This document shows, in pieces, positions 9,088 to 17,906 of a DNA stretch of 64,000 nt; position 1 is the stretch's first letter; each line of letters begins with the position of its first letter. The notes beneath the pieces are model-generated. The model saw only the letters and a program-made list of their open reading frames with translations, had not been told where the DNA came from and ran no database searches. Source of the stretch: Pseudohalioglobus lutimaris. GTDB lineage: Bacteria; Pseudomonadota; Gammaproteobacteria; Pseudomonadales; Halieaceae. The DNA lies in contig NZ_PKUS01000001.1 of NCBI RefSeq assembly GCF_002866825.1, positions 186,001 through 250,000 on the forward strand, read 5' to 3'. Made by a program: the position numbers and the translations under genes.

Positions 9088-9137
9088 CCCTAAACGGGGA
9101 CGCGGCTCCAGTGGCCACGCGCTGCATCCCTCTCCAT

Positions 9138-10436
9138 CTATGCCCGGCTTTCGGCTCGCGCTTTTAACTGCGCTTTCTGCAGCGCCATCAGCTGCCTGGT
9201 AGCCGCCCACACCGACAGGGCCCGATTTGCTGCGCCCTGATTTCCAAGCAGGTCCAACTGCGCATAGAACCAGTACTGCACGGAAAATGTCGCCATCGTC
9301 TTAACCGTTTTTGAGGCCTGTAGAAAAGACAGCCAGGAGGGCAACAGGGCCAGCTCATCTTCATAGCGCTTCAACTCTGCGGCGCCCTGCAGCAATTGCC
9401 TGGGGGCATCGGTATCCACACACATGGGCCTGCCCAGGCCAATCACCTCAGCACCGCCGCTGGCCAGCGCACTCTCCATAGCCGAGCGCAGACGGAACCC
9501 GCCCGTCACCATCAAGGGCACCGTTACTTTTTCGTGCATGGCCCTGGCAAAGTCCACAAAGTAAGCCTCGCGCTTCTGAGTGGAGAGCGCCAGATTCTGC
9601 TTCTCTTCCGCTTCCACACCCTCCACACCGAGCAGTTTGGGCTGCTCGTAGGTACCGCCGGAAATCTCGATCAGATCAACGCCATGCTGCTGCAGCCACT
9701 GCGCCACTTGCACGCTGTCCTCGAAGTCAAAACCACCCTTCTGGAAATCCGCACTATTGAGCTTCACCGCCACGGGGAAATCCGCACCCACGGCCGCGCG
9801 CACCGCCTGCAATGCATCCAGCAGAATACGCGCTCGGTTTTCCAGTGACCCACCGTACAGGTCATCGCGCTGGTTGCTGCGCGGGCTGAGGAACTGGGAA
9901 ATCAGGTAGCCATGGGCGGCGTGTATCTGCACGCCATTGAACCCGGCCTCTTTGAGGGCAGCCGCGGCCATGGCAAAGCGTCGCACTATTTCCTCGATCT
10001 CAGCGACGGTGAGCGCAACTGGTTCGCCGAACTGCCCACCGGGCAGGCCAAGCTTCACCGCAGAGGGGGCTTTGGGATGCGGGTTTACGACTTTCTGGGT
10101 TTGCCGACCGGCGTGACTGATCTGCGCCCACACATGATTACCACCGCGCGTCGCTGTCGTTGCCCAACTGGCCAGTGCCGCGCGCATCGCCGCATCGGGC
10201 TCACGGTCGATTACCACGTTGCCAGGGCGCTCCAGGTGATCGGCGTCTATCTGTACATTACCCGTCAACAGCATTCCCGCACCACCGTCGGACCACAGTC
10301 CGTAGAGACGCTCCAGCGCTTCCGTTGGCACCCCGGCGCCGTCGGCTAGCCCCTCAGTCATGGCTGCCTTGGCGATACGGTTGGGTAAGACAGCCCCACA
10401 GGGCAGCTGCAGTGGTTGCGATAACAGGTCACTCAT
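9138..10436 (-). CDS. NADH:flavin oxidoreductase, Old Yellow Enzyme family
   Basis: The 432-residue protein is an FMN-dependent TIM-barrel ene-reductase type. Visible signatures are QISHAGRQ near residue 105, the catalytic-loop IHAAHGYLISQFLSPRSN and DDLYGGSLENRARIL, and the phosphate-binding VTGGFR and VIGLGRPM toward the C-terminus. Such enzymes reduce activated alkenes or similar electrophiles with NAD(P)H. The barrel is followed by a helical C-terminal extension of about 70 residues, as in the subfamily with a single domain and no FeS/FAD module. It stands alone between genes on both strands. Confidence 0.92.
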   Translation of the reverse strand: MSDLLSQPLQLPCGAVLPNRIAKAAMTEGLADGAGVPTEALERLYGLWSDGGAGMLLTGNVQIDADHLERPGNVVIDREPDAAMRAALASWATTATRGGNHVWAQISHAGRQTQKVVNPHPKAPSAVKLGLPGGQFGEPVALTVAEIEEIVRRFAMAAAALKEAGFNGVQIHAAHGYLISQFLSPRSNQRDDLYGGSLENRARILLDALQAVRAAVGADFPVAVKLNSADFQKGGFDFEDSVQVAQWLQQHGVDLIEISGGTYEQPKLLGVEGVEAEEKQNLALSTQKREAYFVDFARAMHEKVTVPLMVTGGFRLRSAMESALASGGAEVIGLGRPMCVDTDAPRQLLQGAAELKRYEDELALLPSWLSFLQASKTVKTMATFSVQYWFYAQLDLLGNQGAANRALSVWAATRQLMALQKAQLKARAESRA

Positions 10437-10490
10437 CGGAGGTCCTCAGGCGTTAACCGTGTGATTGGTCAGGCAGGGTTTGAAACAGGC

Positions 10491-11051
10491 TCAACTCGCT
10501 ATTATCGCTACAGCGAAAAGCAGCAGGCCAGCCAATGAAGAATAGATCGCCAATCGACGATATTTGGGCGTTTGCAGGGCAGTAATGAAGCCGGTGAGCA
10601 GCACGAGGAAGAGTCCTACCGCGAGAAAAGCTGCATAGATCTTGAACAGCTGCCCACCTTTGGCCTTGTGCAACTGCACAAGATTACGATACCAGGTGGT
10701 TTCTTTGACAACGAGGGTAGCGATGAGCTCATTTGAGGTCGGCTCCAGTACGACGTCCCGCTTGGAACCTGTCCACTCGAAAGCAAATGAGTTGCCAGCA
10801 CTTTTGATCTTTGCGGCACCGGTAGGGAAGGCCAGTGATCGCTGCTGCAGTTCTTGCTCTACCAAGGCCTTGAGTCCAGGCAGCTCCTTACTCAGCGGCT
10901 CTGCAAGGGCCAGGGAGTACTCCTGTGTATTGTAAGAGCCCTTGATACCCCAGGTATAAAGCCCTCCGGTCACCAGGAACATCAACACGGCCGGGAAGAT
11001 AAACGTGGCCAGAAAGAGATGCGCCTTGATCAGATTCGTTCTGTTGCTCAT
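10491..11051 (-). CDS. PepSY-associated TM domain-like membrane protein
   Basis: The 186-residue protein has an N-terminal membrane helix (HLFLATFIFPAVLMFLVTGGLY), an extracytoplasmic segment of about 100 residues, and two C-terminal helices. The HxxxxxxxFP and TGGLYTWG pattern and the later LHKAKGGQLFKIYAAF recall the PepSY-associated TM fold used by some reductase-like and iron-uptake proteins. It is shorter than full PepSY_TM proteins. Function is unknown; a redox or metal-related envelope role is only inferred. Confidence 0.65.
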   Translation of the reverse strand: MSNRTNLIKAHLFLATFIFPAVLMFLVTGGLYTWGIKGSYNTQEYSLALAEPLSKELPGLKALVEQELQQRSLAFPTGAAKIKSAGNSFAFEWTGSKRDVVLEPTSNELIATLVVKETTWYRNLVQLHKAKGGQLFKIYAAFLAVGLFLVLLTGFITALQTPKYRRLAIYSSLAGLLLFAVAIIAS

Positions 11052-11116
11052 CGGCTATATTTTCCCTTGATTGAAAGGCAGAGATTTTGACCTAAGTGCC
11101 GAACGAGGTCCATCAC

Positions 11117-12007
11117 TCACTTCAGCCAGGTTCTTGCGGTTTCGGTGATAGCGGCCACCGCAGGATGGGTAATTCTGCGCTCCAGCGAAATCGCGAAAAA
11201 CTCCTCGGTAACATCCTCCGTGCTGCCGACAATTTCTACTCCGTACTGCTGGCAAATTTCATCTGCGATCTCGGTGGGCGCCATGAATACCCCTTTTCCC
11301 GCCTGACCAAACACTTTCATCAGCGCGCTGTCATCAAACTCACCGACTACAATCGGGTGAATATGCTGGGCGTCAAACCAGTTGAAAATCCGTGCCTGCA
11401 CCAGGTTTATGTCACTGGGTATCAACAGTGGCGCACCGTCCAGGTTCTGCGGAAAGCTTCCTTCCAGGCCCTTGACCAGCTCTGCAGTCGCCAGGAAGCT
11501 TATCCCACTCTGCCCCAGCGCATGGTTGAACCCACGAATTTTAACGCCTGGAGGTATGGGCCCGTCGGCAATCACCATATCGATCTTGTGCAGCGCCAGT
11601 TCGGCAAGCAAGGCGTCGAGACTGCTTTCCCTGCATACGATACGCACAGGCTCCTTCAGTTCCAATGCAGGGGACAACAGACGGTAGGAAATGGTTTTGG
11701 GCACCACGTCCGCCACCCCCACCTTGAAGGTGATCGGGCGCGTCGCTGGCATGTTGTGGACGGTTTCTTCCAGTTCTCCTCCCAGGGAAAAAATCTCATC
11801 GGCATAGCTCAGCACCACACGACCGACTTCGGTCAACTCCAGGTTACGCCCCGCCTTGCGGAACAGCGCCTCCCCCAGGCTCTCTTCCAGCAGGCTGATC
11901 TGGCCACTTATCGTCTGCGGCGTGATATGCAGTGTCTCACTCGCACGAGTCACCCCGCCACGCTTGGCCACCACCCAGAAATAGTGCAAATGCTTGTAAT
12001 TGATCAC
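11117..12007 (-). CDS. nhaR: Transcriptional activator NhaR (LysR family)
   Basis: The 296-residue protein starts MINYKHLHYFWVVAKRGGVTRASETLHIT, the characteristic NhaR helix-turn-helix. It continues with QISLLEESLGEALFRKAGRNLELTEVG and a substrate-binding-type effector domain. In E. coli NhaR activates the Na+/H+ antiporter gene nhaA in response to Na+. Here no antiporter is adjacent; the neighbours are a PepSY-type protein and the divergent ribosome-associated factor. The target is therefore not shown by context, and could be the AT-rich divergent promoter region at 12010-12117 or a distant nhaA. Confidence 0.9.
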   Translation of the reverse strand: MINYKHLHYFWVVAKRGGVTRASETLHITPQTISGQISLLEESLGEALFRKAGRNLELTEVGRVVLSYADEIFSLGGELEETVHNMPATRPITFKVGVADVVPKTISYRLLSPALELKEPVRIVCRESSLDALLAELALHKIDMVIADGPIPPGVKIRGFNHALGQSGISFLATAELVKGLEGSFPQNLDGAPLLIPSDINLVQARIFNWFDAQHIHPIVVGEFDDSALMKVFGQAGKGVFMAPTEIADEICQQYGVEIVGSTEDVTEEFFAISLERRITHPAVAAITETARTWLK

Positions 12008-12117
12008 CGGCTCAAACCTTCGGGTATTTCGAACTAATGATAATAAATATACGACTATTCCACATGCGTTGCACAGCCTAATCTACGCCGGTGAGATCAA
12101 CTCACCCCGGAGGCAAC

Positions 12118-12501
12118 ATGAACATAGACATACAGGCACGTGATTTCGAACTGACTGACGCACTGGCGCAACACGTCCGGCGCAGGCTGGACTTTGCCTT
12201 GAGCCCACGTTACGAGCAGATCCAACAGATACAGGTGCGCCTCGGTGACGTGAATGGTCCGCGCGGCGGTAAAGACAAATGCTGCCACCTCTACATCGTC
12301 CTCCCGCGCATGCAGGACGTTGTCGTGGAGGACACCGAAGTCGATATGTACGTCGCCATTAACCGCGCTATTGACCGCGCCGGACGCTCTGTTTCCCGGC
12401 GGCTCGCCAGGCAACGCGTTCGCCCACCGCGCAATGCGCAGCCAACCTTTGCAGACCCGGCCTGGACGGACCAGGACGACCACAGCCTGATGCAGGCTTG
12501 A
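12118..12501 (+). CDS. HPF/RaiA-like ribosome-associated factor
   Basis: I start at ATG 12118, which has a strong GGAGG eight bases before it; an in-frame start at 12091 is poorer. The 127-residue protein has the short HPF/YfiA fold: NIDIQARDFELTDALAQHVRRRL at the N-terminus and VDMYVAINRAIDRAGRSVSRRL near residue 80. These proteins bind the 30S decoding region and stabilise idle ribosomes under stress. It heads a three-gene run with the BI-1 protein (10 bp gap) and the TerB protein. That clustering suggests a shared stress promoter in the region upstream of 12118. Confidence 0.9.
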   Translation: MNIDIQARDFELTDALAQHVRRRLDFALSPRYEQIQQIQVRLGDVNGPRGGKDKCCHLYIVLPRMQDVVVEDTEVDMYVAINRAIDRAGRSVSRRLARQRVRPPRNAQPTFADPAWTDQDDHSLMQA

Positions 12502-12511
12502 GGAGCTCGAC

Positions 12512-13180
12512 ATGAACGCACAGATGACAAAGCAGGCCGTAGGGCAGGAGCAGGTCCTGGCCACCAACAAGGTCCTGCGCAACACCTACACCTTGCTGTC
12601 GATGACATTGCTATTCAGCGCCGCTACGGCCGGTCTATCTATGGCGTTGCAGCTGCCCCACCCCGGCCTGTTGCTGACGTTGGCAGGTTATTTTGGCCTG
12701 CTCTATGCGGTTACTCGCTTGCGCAACTCGGTGTGGGGCCTGCCCTGCGTGTTTGCGCTGACCGGTTTTATGGGCCTCACCCTGGGGCCGATTCTCAGCG
12801 CCTACCTGAGCCTGCCCAACGGCAGCCAGGTCATCATGACGGCCATGGCCGGTACCGCCATCGTCTTCCTTGCACTATCAGGCTATGCCCTGACCAGCCG
12901 CAAGGACTTCAGTTTCATGGGCGGCTTCCTGATGGCCGGCATTGTCATCGGCTTTCTTGGTGGTCTGGGCGCGATCTTCTTCGAGGTCCCGGCCCTGGCG
13001 CTCAGCGTTTCAGCCATGTTTGTACTGTTAATGTCGGGCCTCATTCTCTACGAGACCAGCAATATCATCCATGGCGGCGAAACCAACTACATCATGGCAA
13101 CCGTTACGCTGTACGTCGCCATATTCAACCTGTTTACCAGCCTGTTGCACCTGCTCGGTGCCATGGGCGGTCAGGAGTAA
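12512..13180 (+). CDS. Bax inhibitor-1/YccA family inner-membrane protein
   Basis: The 222-residue protein has seven membrane helices and the BI-1 pattern, including the N-terminal VLRNTYTLLSMTLLFSA and the C-terminal ILYETSNIIHGGETNYI. In E. coli YccA binds and restrains the FtsH protease; other BI-1 proteins act as pH-sensitive Ca2+ leaks. The gene lies 10 bp after the HPF-like gene and 27 bp before the TerB-like gene, so the three form an operon. Confidence 0.93.
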   Translation: MNAQMTKQAVGQEQVLATNKVLRNTYTLLSMTLLFSAATAGLSMALQLPHPGLLLTLAGYFGLLYAVTRLRNSVWGLPCVFALTGFMGLTLGPILSAYLSLPNGSQVIMTAMAGTAIVFLALSGYALTSRKDFSFMGGFLMAGIVIGFLGGLGAIFFEVPALALSVSAMFVLLMSGLILYETSNIIHGGETNYIMATVTLYVAIFNLFTSLLHLLGAMGGQE

Positions 13181-13207
13181 GCGGCCCGCGCCGCAAGGAG
13201 AATCACG

Positions 13208-13948
13208 ATGAACAATATCCAGGACCTTCTCGGTCAGTTTCTTGGTGGCAACACCGGTCCTGGCCAGGGGCAAACGGCACCTGGCCCTGCGGCCACACAC
13301 ACCGCGGGTAGCAGTATCCCGGGAGGACTGATGGGCGGTGCCGCCGCCGGCGGTGTTGTCGCACTGCTGCTGGGCAGCAAAAAGGCCCGCAAATTTGCCG
13401 GCAAGGCGGCTGGCTATGGCGGCGCCGCAGTCGTGGGCGGCCTCGCCTATCGCGCCCTGCAGAACTGGCGGCAGGCTCCCCAGCAGACCCGGCCACAGGT
13501 CGCTGCTGAAGCCGATCCGCAATGGGCTGCGCCCCCAGCGAGCACAGATAACCGCTTTGCAATGAAACTGGTGACGGCCATGATCGCCGCCGCCAAGGCC
13601 GACGGACATATCGACGGCGCTGAACAGGAGAGAATATTTGCTGCTGTTGAACAAATGCAGCTCTCTTCCAATCTCAAGGCCCTGGTACTGGATATGCTGC
13701 GCCAGCCTATCTCGGTAACCGACGTTGCCCAGGGCGTTGAAGGGCTGGAGCAGAAGGCCGAGCTATACACCGCATCCTGCCTGGCAATCGATGAAGACGA
13801 CCCTCGGGAACGCGCCTACCTGGATCAACTGGCACTTGCGCTGAACCTGCCCACGGGCCTCTCTGAGCAAATTCGTCTGCAGGCACAGCAGGACGTGATC
13901 GAACCCGAGCAATCCGGCCCTGGCAACATGACCCGGCTCACCGGCTGA
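13208..13948 (+). CDS. TerB-like/DUF533 protein (YebE-like)
   Basis: The 246-residue protein has a Gly/Ala-rich N-terminal half with a possible membrane helix (LMGGAAAGGVVALLLGS) and a glycine-rich segment. The C-terminal alpha-helical TerB/DUF533 domain runs from about residue 118 (FAMKLVTAMIAAAKADGHIDGAEQERIF). YebE-type proteins are envelope-stress responsive, but their biochemical role is unknown. It closes the HPF/BI-1 operon and is followed by a strong intrinsic terminator at 13991-14015. Confidence 0.9.
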   Translation: MNNIQDLLGQFLGGNTGPGQGQTAPGPAATHTAGSSIPGGLMGGAAAGGVVALLLGSKKARKFAGKAAGYGGAAVVGGLAYRALQNWRQAPQQTRPQVAAEADPQWAAPPASTDNRFAMKLVTAMIAAAKADGHIDGAEQERIFAAVEQMQLSSNLKALVLDMLRQPISVTDVAQGVEGLEQKAELYTASCLAIDEDDPRERAYLDQLALALNLPTGLSEQIRLQAQQDVIEPEQSGPGNMTRLTG

Positions 13949-13990
13949 CCCACTCCCCCAACAGCAGTCTTCCCTGACTGCTACCCCCCT

Positions 13991-14015
13991 GGCCAGCCTC
14001 GCGCTGGCCTTTTTT
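13991..14015 (+). terminator. Intrinsic terminator after the HPF/BI-1/TerB operon
   Basis: GGCCAGC (13991-13997) pairs with GCTGGCC (14003-14009) across CTCGC and is followed by six T residues. It lies 43 bp after the TerB stop. Confidence 0.92.
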
Positions 14016-14117
14016 CGCGCACTCCGGGCTTTTGGTCCGCCGGCCCCGAAATGAATGTGACCTGCACCACCGCGGTCAGCGTATACAGAACATCAAATCG
14101 GCTAACATACCCTGACC

Positions 14118-15476
14118 ATGACCCATTCCGTGCACTCCAATGCAGACGCGCCGCTGCCCCTGGCTACCCTTGCCGCCTATGGCAGCCTGGCATTTCCGAT
14201 GGCCGCCGGCTTTATTGCCCTGCAGGTCATCGTGCCCACATTCTATGCGCAGGCCCTGGGCCTGAGTCTCACAGCGGTCGGTGGCATCCTGCTGGTGGCC
14301 CGCCTGTGGGACATGATCACCGACCCCCTGGTCGGCTTTCTCTCAGATCGCACTCCGGCGCATTGGGGCAGGCGCAAAATATGGGTCATCTGCAGCGCAC
14401 CGTTGATTGCAGGTTCGGTGTGGTTGCTCTTCAACCCGCCCGCCGGGGTCAGTAATACCTACCTGCTGCTTTGCGCCATGGGGATATACATCGCGGGGAC
14501 GATGGCCCTGGTTCCGATTAACGCCTGGGGTGCAGAGCTCTCCAGCAACTACCACCAGCGCAGCCGCGTTGCCGGCTCACGGGTGGTGTTTGGCCTTGCC
14601 GGCACCATGGTTGCACTGTTGCTGATCGACAACAGTAGCAACACAGCCCTGCAGGCCTCGCTGACGGCTATCGCCTTACTGGTACTGGTGAGCCTGGCGG
14701 CCACAGTGCCCGTCGCCACACGCTGGGTACCCGACAATTCGCTGGCCTCGCCAGAAGGCAACAACCTGCGCGGCGCACTGCGCCTTCTACTGCAACCCTC
14801 ACCTTTTCGACGCCTGCTGCTGGCCTTCCTGCTCAACGGCGTGGCCAACGCCATTCCGGCGACCCTTTTCCTGCTGTTCGTCACCCATGTGCTGGAAGCG
14901 CCGGCACTGGCGGGGCCGGTGTTGCTGTTGTACTTTCTGTGTAGCGCTATCTCTGTGCCCATCTGGGTCCGCGTTGCCCGCCGCTATGGCAAGCACCAGA
15001 CATGGTGTACCGCGGTCACCCTGGCCTGCGTGTTTTTTCTGGGCGCACCCTTTCTGGGCGCCAGCGACACGGCCTGGTATGTCGTCATCGTTGTGGGCAC
15101 GGGCCTGATGATTGGTGCGGACCTCGCCCTGCCCAGCGCTATCAATGGCGATCTCATCGAATGGGACGCACATGCCAATGGCCAGCGCAGACCCGGACTG
15201 TTCTTCGCCCTCTGGGGTACGGCGTCAAAGCTGGCCTTCGCGCTGGCAGTCGGTTTTATTTTCCCGCTGCTAGACCTTATTGGCTTCGATGCCACCGGTG
15301 CCAACAGCGCTGAAGACGTGCGCATGCTGGCCGTCCTCTACGGCGTGCCCAGCATCCTGTTCAAACTCGCGGCGGTGGCGCTCATGTACAACTTCCCGAT
15401 CGATGAGGCGGAGCACCAGCGCCTGCGTAATGAGCTCGCTGCCGACGAGTCTGAGGAGCGGTCAGGAGCCCATTGA
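14118..15476 (+). CDS. MFS transporter, glycoside-pentoside-hexuronide:cation symporter type
   Basis: The 452-residue protein has 12 membrane segments. It has the GPH signatures RLWDMITDPLVGFLSDRT near residue 60 followed by GRRKIW, and a second-half repeat with VARRYGKHQTW. GPH proteins move sugars or related polar compounds with H+ or Na+. Its stop overlaps the start of the CPXCG protein by four bases (ATGA). No sugar enzyme is adjacent, so the substrate is undetermined. Confidence 0.88.
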   Translation: MTHSVHSNADAPLPLATLAAYGSLAFPMAAGFIALQVIVPTFYAQALGLSLTAVGGILLVARLWDMITDPLVGFLSDRTPAHWGRRKIWVICSAPLIAGSVWLLFNPPAGVSNTYLLLCAMGIYIAGTMALVPINAWGAELSSNYHQRSRVAGSRVVFGLAGTMVALLLIDNSSNTALQASLTAIALLVLVSLAATVPVATRWVPDNSLASPEGNNLRGALRLLLQPSPFRRLLLAFLLNGVANAIPATLFLLFVTHVLEAPALAGPVLLLYFLCSAISVPIWVRVARRYGKHQTWCTAVTLACVFFLGAPFLGASDTAWYVVIVVGTGLMIGADLALPSAINGDLIEWDAHANGQRRPGLFFALWGTASKLAFALAVGFIFPLLDLIGFDATGANSAEDVRMLAVLYGVPSILFKLAAVALMYNFPIDEAEHQRLRNELAADESEERSGAH

Positions 15477-15655
15477 TGGAGGAGCATCACGACCACTGTC
15501 CCTGTTGTGGAGAACCCATCACCTTATTGATCGATACATCGGTCCAGGAACAGGAGTATGTAGAGGACTGCGAAGTTTGTTGCCGCCCAATGATCGTCAG
15601 GGCATGGGCGGACGCCGGATCGGTCAGCGCGACGGTGCGTGCCGAGAACGACTGA
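15473..15655 (+). CDS. CPXCG motif-containing cysteine-rich protein
   Basis: The 60-residue protein is a tiny zinc-ribbon: CPCCGEP near residue 9 and CEVCCRP near residue 37, separated by an acidic strand region, with a polar tail. The family is widespread in Proteobacteria and uncharacterised. Its start codon is embedded in the stop of the MFS gene, so it is probably made by translational coupling. Confidence 0.9.
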   Translation: MMEEHHDHCPCCGEPITLLIDTSVQEQEYVEDCEVCCRPMIVRAWADAGSVSATVRAEND

Positions 15656-15664
15656 TCCTCTGCA

Positions 15665-16969
15665 TCATTCATCCAGGATGGGCCAGTCTGCAGCATCTGT
15701 GACAAACTCGGGCTGCCTGGGCTGCCTGCCCTGCCACTTCTCCACAAAAATACCCCTGGGGTCGTACTCCTGCGCCTGCTTGTCGAGATTGAAGTGGCGT
15801 CCGCCGCGCGGGTCTGCGCCCACTCCCGCGATGTACTGCCAGTTGCCATAGTTGCTGGCCACATCGTAGTCCAGAAGGTGCTTTTCGAAGAAGGCCGCGC
15901 CATAACGCCAATCCAGTCGCAGTTCATTAATCAGGCAGCTGGCGGCGATTTGCCTGCCGCGATTACTCATCCAGCCGGTTGCGACCAGCTGGCGCATTAA
16001 CCCGTTGACCAGTGGATAGTCGGTACTGCCACTACACCAGCGCGCGAAGCTGCGTGGCTCAAAAGTGCAGCTGTGCAGCCTTTTCTGCCCACCGGAAGGC
16101 CGCATCCGGAACAGGCTGACATCATCGCGCAGCGCACGCCAGTGGAAGAACTCTCGCCACAGCAGCTCGAACAGCAGCCAGTAGGTCGACTCGTTGGCCG
16201 AGTGCGTTACTTCGAACTCACGCACCGCCTGGGCCACCTCGCGAGCGGAGATGCCCCCATTTGCCAACCAGGGTGACAGGGTGGTGGACCCGTCCAGTCC
16301 GTCGAGACAATTACGCGTCTGTTTATACACCAGGACGGTTCGCTCCTCGAAGACAAACTGACGCAGCCTGCGCCTGGCGTTCTCGCTACCCCCCCTGACC
16401 GGCAGGGCTGTGTGCGGCTGCGCCGCTGCCGGCGGCACACGATGAAAGCGCACGGCGGGCGGGCGCGGCAGGGACCCCGGCACTGGCAGTGGCTCGCCGC
16501 TCTCCAGGCTTTCTACCGCCTGTTTGAACGGCGTGAAATGCCTGGGCATATCTTCGAGAGCAAAGGGCAGGTCCTCGCGATCAAACAAGGTGTTCCCACC
16601 GTGCACCTGCAGCGGCACCTCCAGTCGGGCCCTCAACAGGTTCAGTGTTTTACGTTCGTAATAGCCCGGCGTCAGGCTGGTCGCCACTGCGTCAATCCGG
16701 TATTCCCGCACCAGGTCGGGGATCACCAGCTCCGGTGAACCCTCCAGCACCAGCAGGTTCTGGCCCAATTCAGCGAGTGCCACCTGCAAGGCCTGCAGGC
16801 TCTCGCGTAAAAAACGCTCTCGCTGGGGCCCCATACCGGTGGTATTGCACCAGGGGCGGTTGACGGGAAGCAGATAGACCAGCAGCAGGCCCCCGGCGTC
16901 CATCTGGGCGTGCAGACCTGGATTGTCCTGCAGCCGGAGGTCATTTTGAAACCAGTACAATTTGCGCAT
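15665..16969 (-). CDS. DASH-type cryptochrome / photolyase family protein
   Basis: The 434-residue protein begins LYWFQNDLRLQDNPGL, the photolyase alpha/beta domain. Its FAD-binding helical half contains TRNCLDGLDGSTTLSPWLANGGISAREV and a C-terminal segment with WMSNRGRQIAASCLINEL and DYDVASNYGNWQYIAGVGADPRG, all typical of cry-DASH. Cry-DASH repairs cyclobutane dimers in single-stranded or looped DNA and may also be a light sensor. It stands alone, convergent with the CPXCG gene. A light-exposed habitat is suggested. Confidence 0.93.
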   Translation of the reverse strand: MRKLYWFQNDLRLQDNPGLHAQMDAGGLLLVYLLPVNRPWCNTTGMGPQRERFLRESLQALQVALAELGQNLLVLEGSPELVIPDLVREYRIDAVATSLTPGYYERKTLNLLRARLEVPLQVHGGNTLFDREDLPFALEDMPRHFTPFKQAVESLESGEPLPVPGSLPRPPAVRFHRVPPAAAQPHTALPVRGGSENARRRLRQFVFEERTVLVYKQTRNCLDGLDGSTTLSPWLANGGISAREVAQAVREFEVTHSANESTYWLLFELLWREFFHWRALRDDVSLFRMRPSGGQKRLHSCTFEPRSFARWCSGSTDYPLVNGLMRQLVATGWMSNRGRQIAASCLINELRLDWRYGAAFFEKHLLDYDVASNYGNWQYIAGVGADPRGGRHFNLDKQAQEYDPRGIFVEKWQGRQPRQPEFVTDAADWPILDE

Positions 16970-17111
16970 GCTTGATATACGTTAGTGACCTGATTACGGA
17001 TGTGCAGTCCCTGCGCTGCACACCGGGGCTTGCAAACCGAGCAAAACACATGCGCTTGCCAGCGTCCGGACAGGGGATACACTGGCAATCGCAACCAAAC
17101 GGGAAATCACC

Positions 17112-17768
17112 ATGCGTCCGCGCGATGCCGCCACCCTCATTATAGTGCGCCATGACCAGCAAGTACTGTTGGGAAAGCGCAACGCAAAGCACCTGTTTAT
17201 GCCTCACCGCTATGTGTTCCCAGGCGGTGCAGTCGACGCCGGGGATGCTCGCGTGCCCTGCCCTACTCCGCTTTCACGCCAGGTAGAGAAACAACTCACT
17301 ACCTCGGTCAGCGCTGCGCGCGCCAGGGCACTGGGCATGGCCGCAGTGCGGGAGACGTTCGAAGAGACCGGCCTGATCGTGGGTAACCCCAGCAACCGGC
17401 CACCCAGGTCTCGCTCAGCCCATTGGCAGCCGTTTTTCGCCACCGGCCATATTCCCGCTCTCGACCGCCTGCAGTATTTCGCCCGGGCGATCACACCGCC
17501 TGGCATGGTGCGGAGGTTCGACGCACGCTTCTTCCTCTGCACAGCGGAGCATGTGCATGGTCATTTAAACGGCAACGGTGAGCTGGGTCACCTGCACTGG
17601 GTAAAGCTGGTAAACGCGCACAAGCTGCAGCTCGCGCCCATAACCCGCCTGGTACTGTGCCTGCTCGCCCAGCACCTTGTCCCCCATACCGCGAAAACCA
17701 CAGAGGCCGCGCTGTATCGGGAGCTGGCGGGGCGGGAACTGGTGGAACTGCACTGGCCGGCACGCTGA
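17112..17768 (+). CDS. Nudix hydrolase
   Basis: The 218-residue protein has the Nudix fold start AATLIIVRHDQQVLLGKRN, the strand VFPGGAVDAGD and the core AAVRETFEETGL. The insertion of about 45 residues between the GG and the RE motif is long, as in NUDT7/19-like and some CoA-type Nudix proteins. It would hydrolyse a nucleoside diphosphate linked to another group. It stands divergent to the cryptochrome gene, with a short hairpin after its stop. Confidence 0.87.
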   Translation: MRPRDAATLIIVRHDQQVLLGKRNAKHLFMPHRYVFPGGAVDAGDARVPCPTPLSRQVEKQLTTSVSAARARALGMAAVRETFEETGLIVGNPSNRPPRSRSAHWQPFFATGHIPALDRLQYFARAITPPGMVRRFDARFFLCTAEHVHGHLNGNGELGHLHWVKLVNAHKLQLAPITRLVLCLLAQHLVPHTAKTTEAALYRELAGRELVELHWPAR

Positions 17769-17770
17769 CC

Positions 17771-17787
17771 AGCCGCAAAACGGCTTT
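17771..17787 (+). terminator. Weak terminator-like hairpin after the Nudix gene
   Basis: AGCCG (17771-17775) and CGGCT (17781-17785) pair across CAAAA and run into TT. The stem is only five base pairs, so termination would be partial at best. Confidence 0.4.
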
Positions 17788-17811
17788 AGCAAAAAACTAT
17801 CGCTGCCATTG

Positions 17812-17833
17812 GATTAAACGATTTAATTTAATC
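17812..17833. promoter_or_regulatory. AT-rich inverted repeat upstream of katG
   Basis: GATTAAA (17812-17818) and TTTAATC (17827-17833) form a perfect inverted repeat with an 8-bp spacer, in a region otherwise GC-rich. It lies 74 bp upstream of the katG start, a plausible site for a dimeric regulator. It does not match the OxyR consensus closely enough to name it. Confidence 0.45.
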
Positions 17834-17906
17834 TCCCGCGCTTGCTACTTTGGGCTGGGTACACCAACTCGCCGCTACTGCGGCGCATCCACAAAGGAGC
17901 TAGATA

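Noticed and set aside
12030-12060. Fur-box-like AT-rich stretch between nhaR and the HPF-like gene
   Set aside because: Only one hexamer fits the Fur pattern, so it is best seen as plain AT-rich promoter DNA.
17780-17906. Possible OxyR site ahead of katG
   Set aside because: No four-element ATAG spacing typical of OxyR sites is present; only the AT-rich inverted repeat was kept as a candidate.
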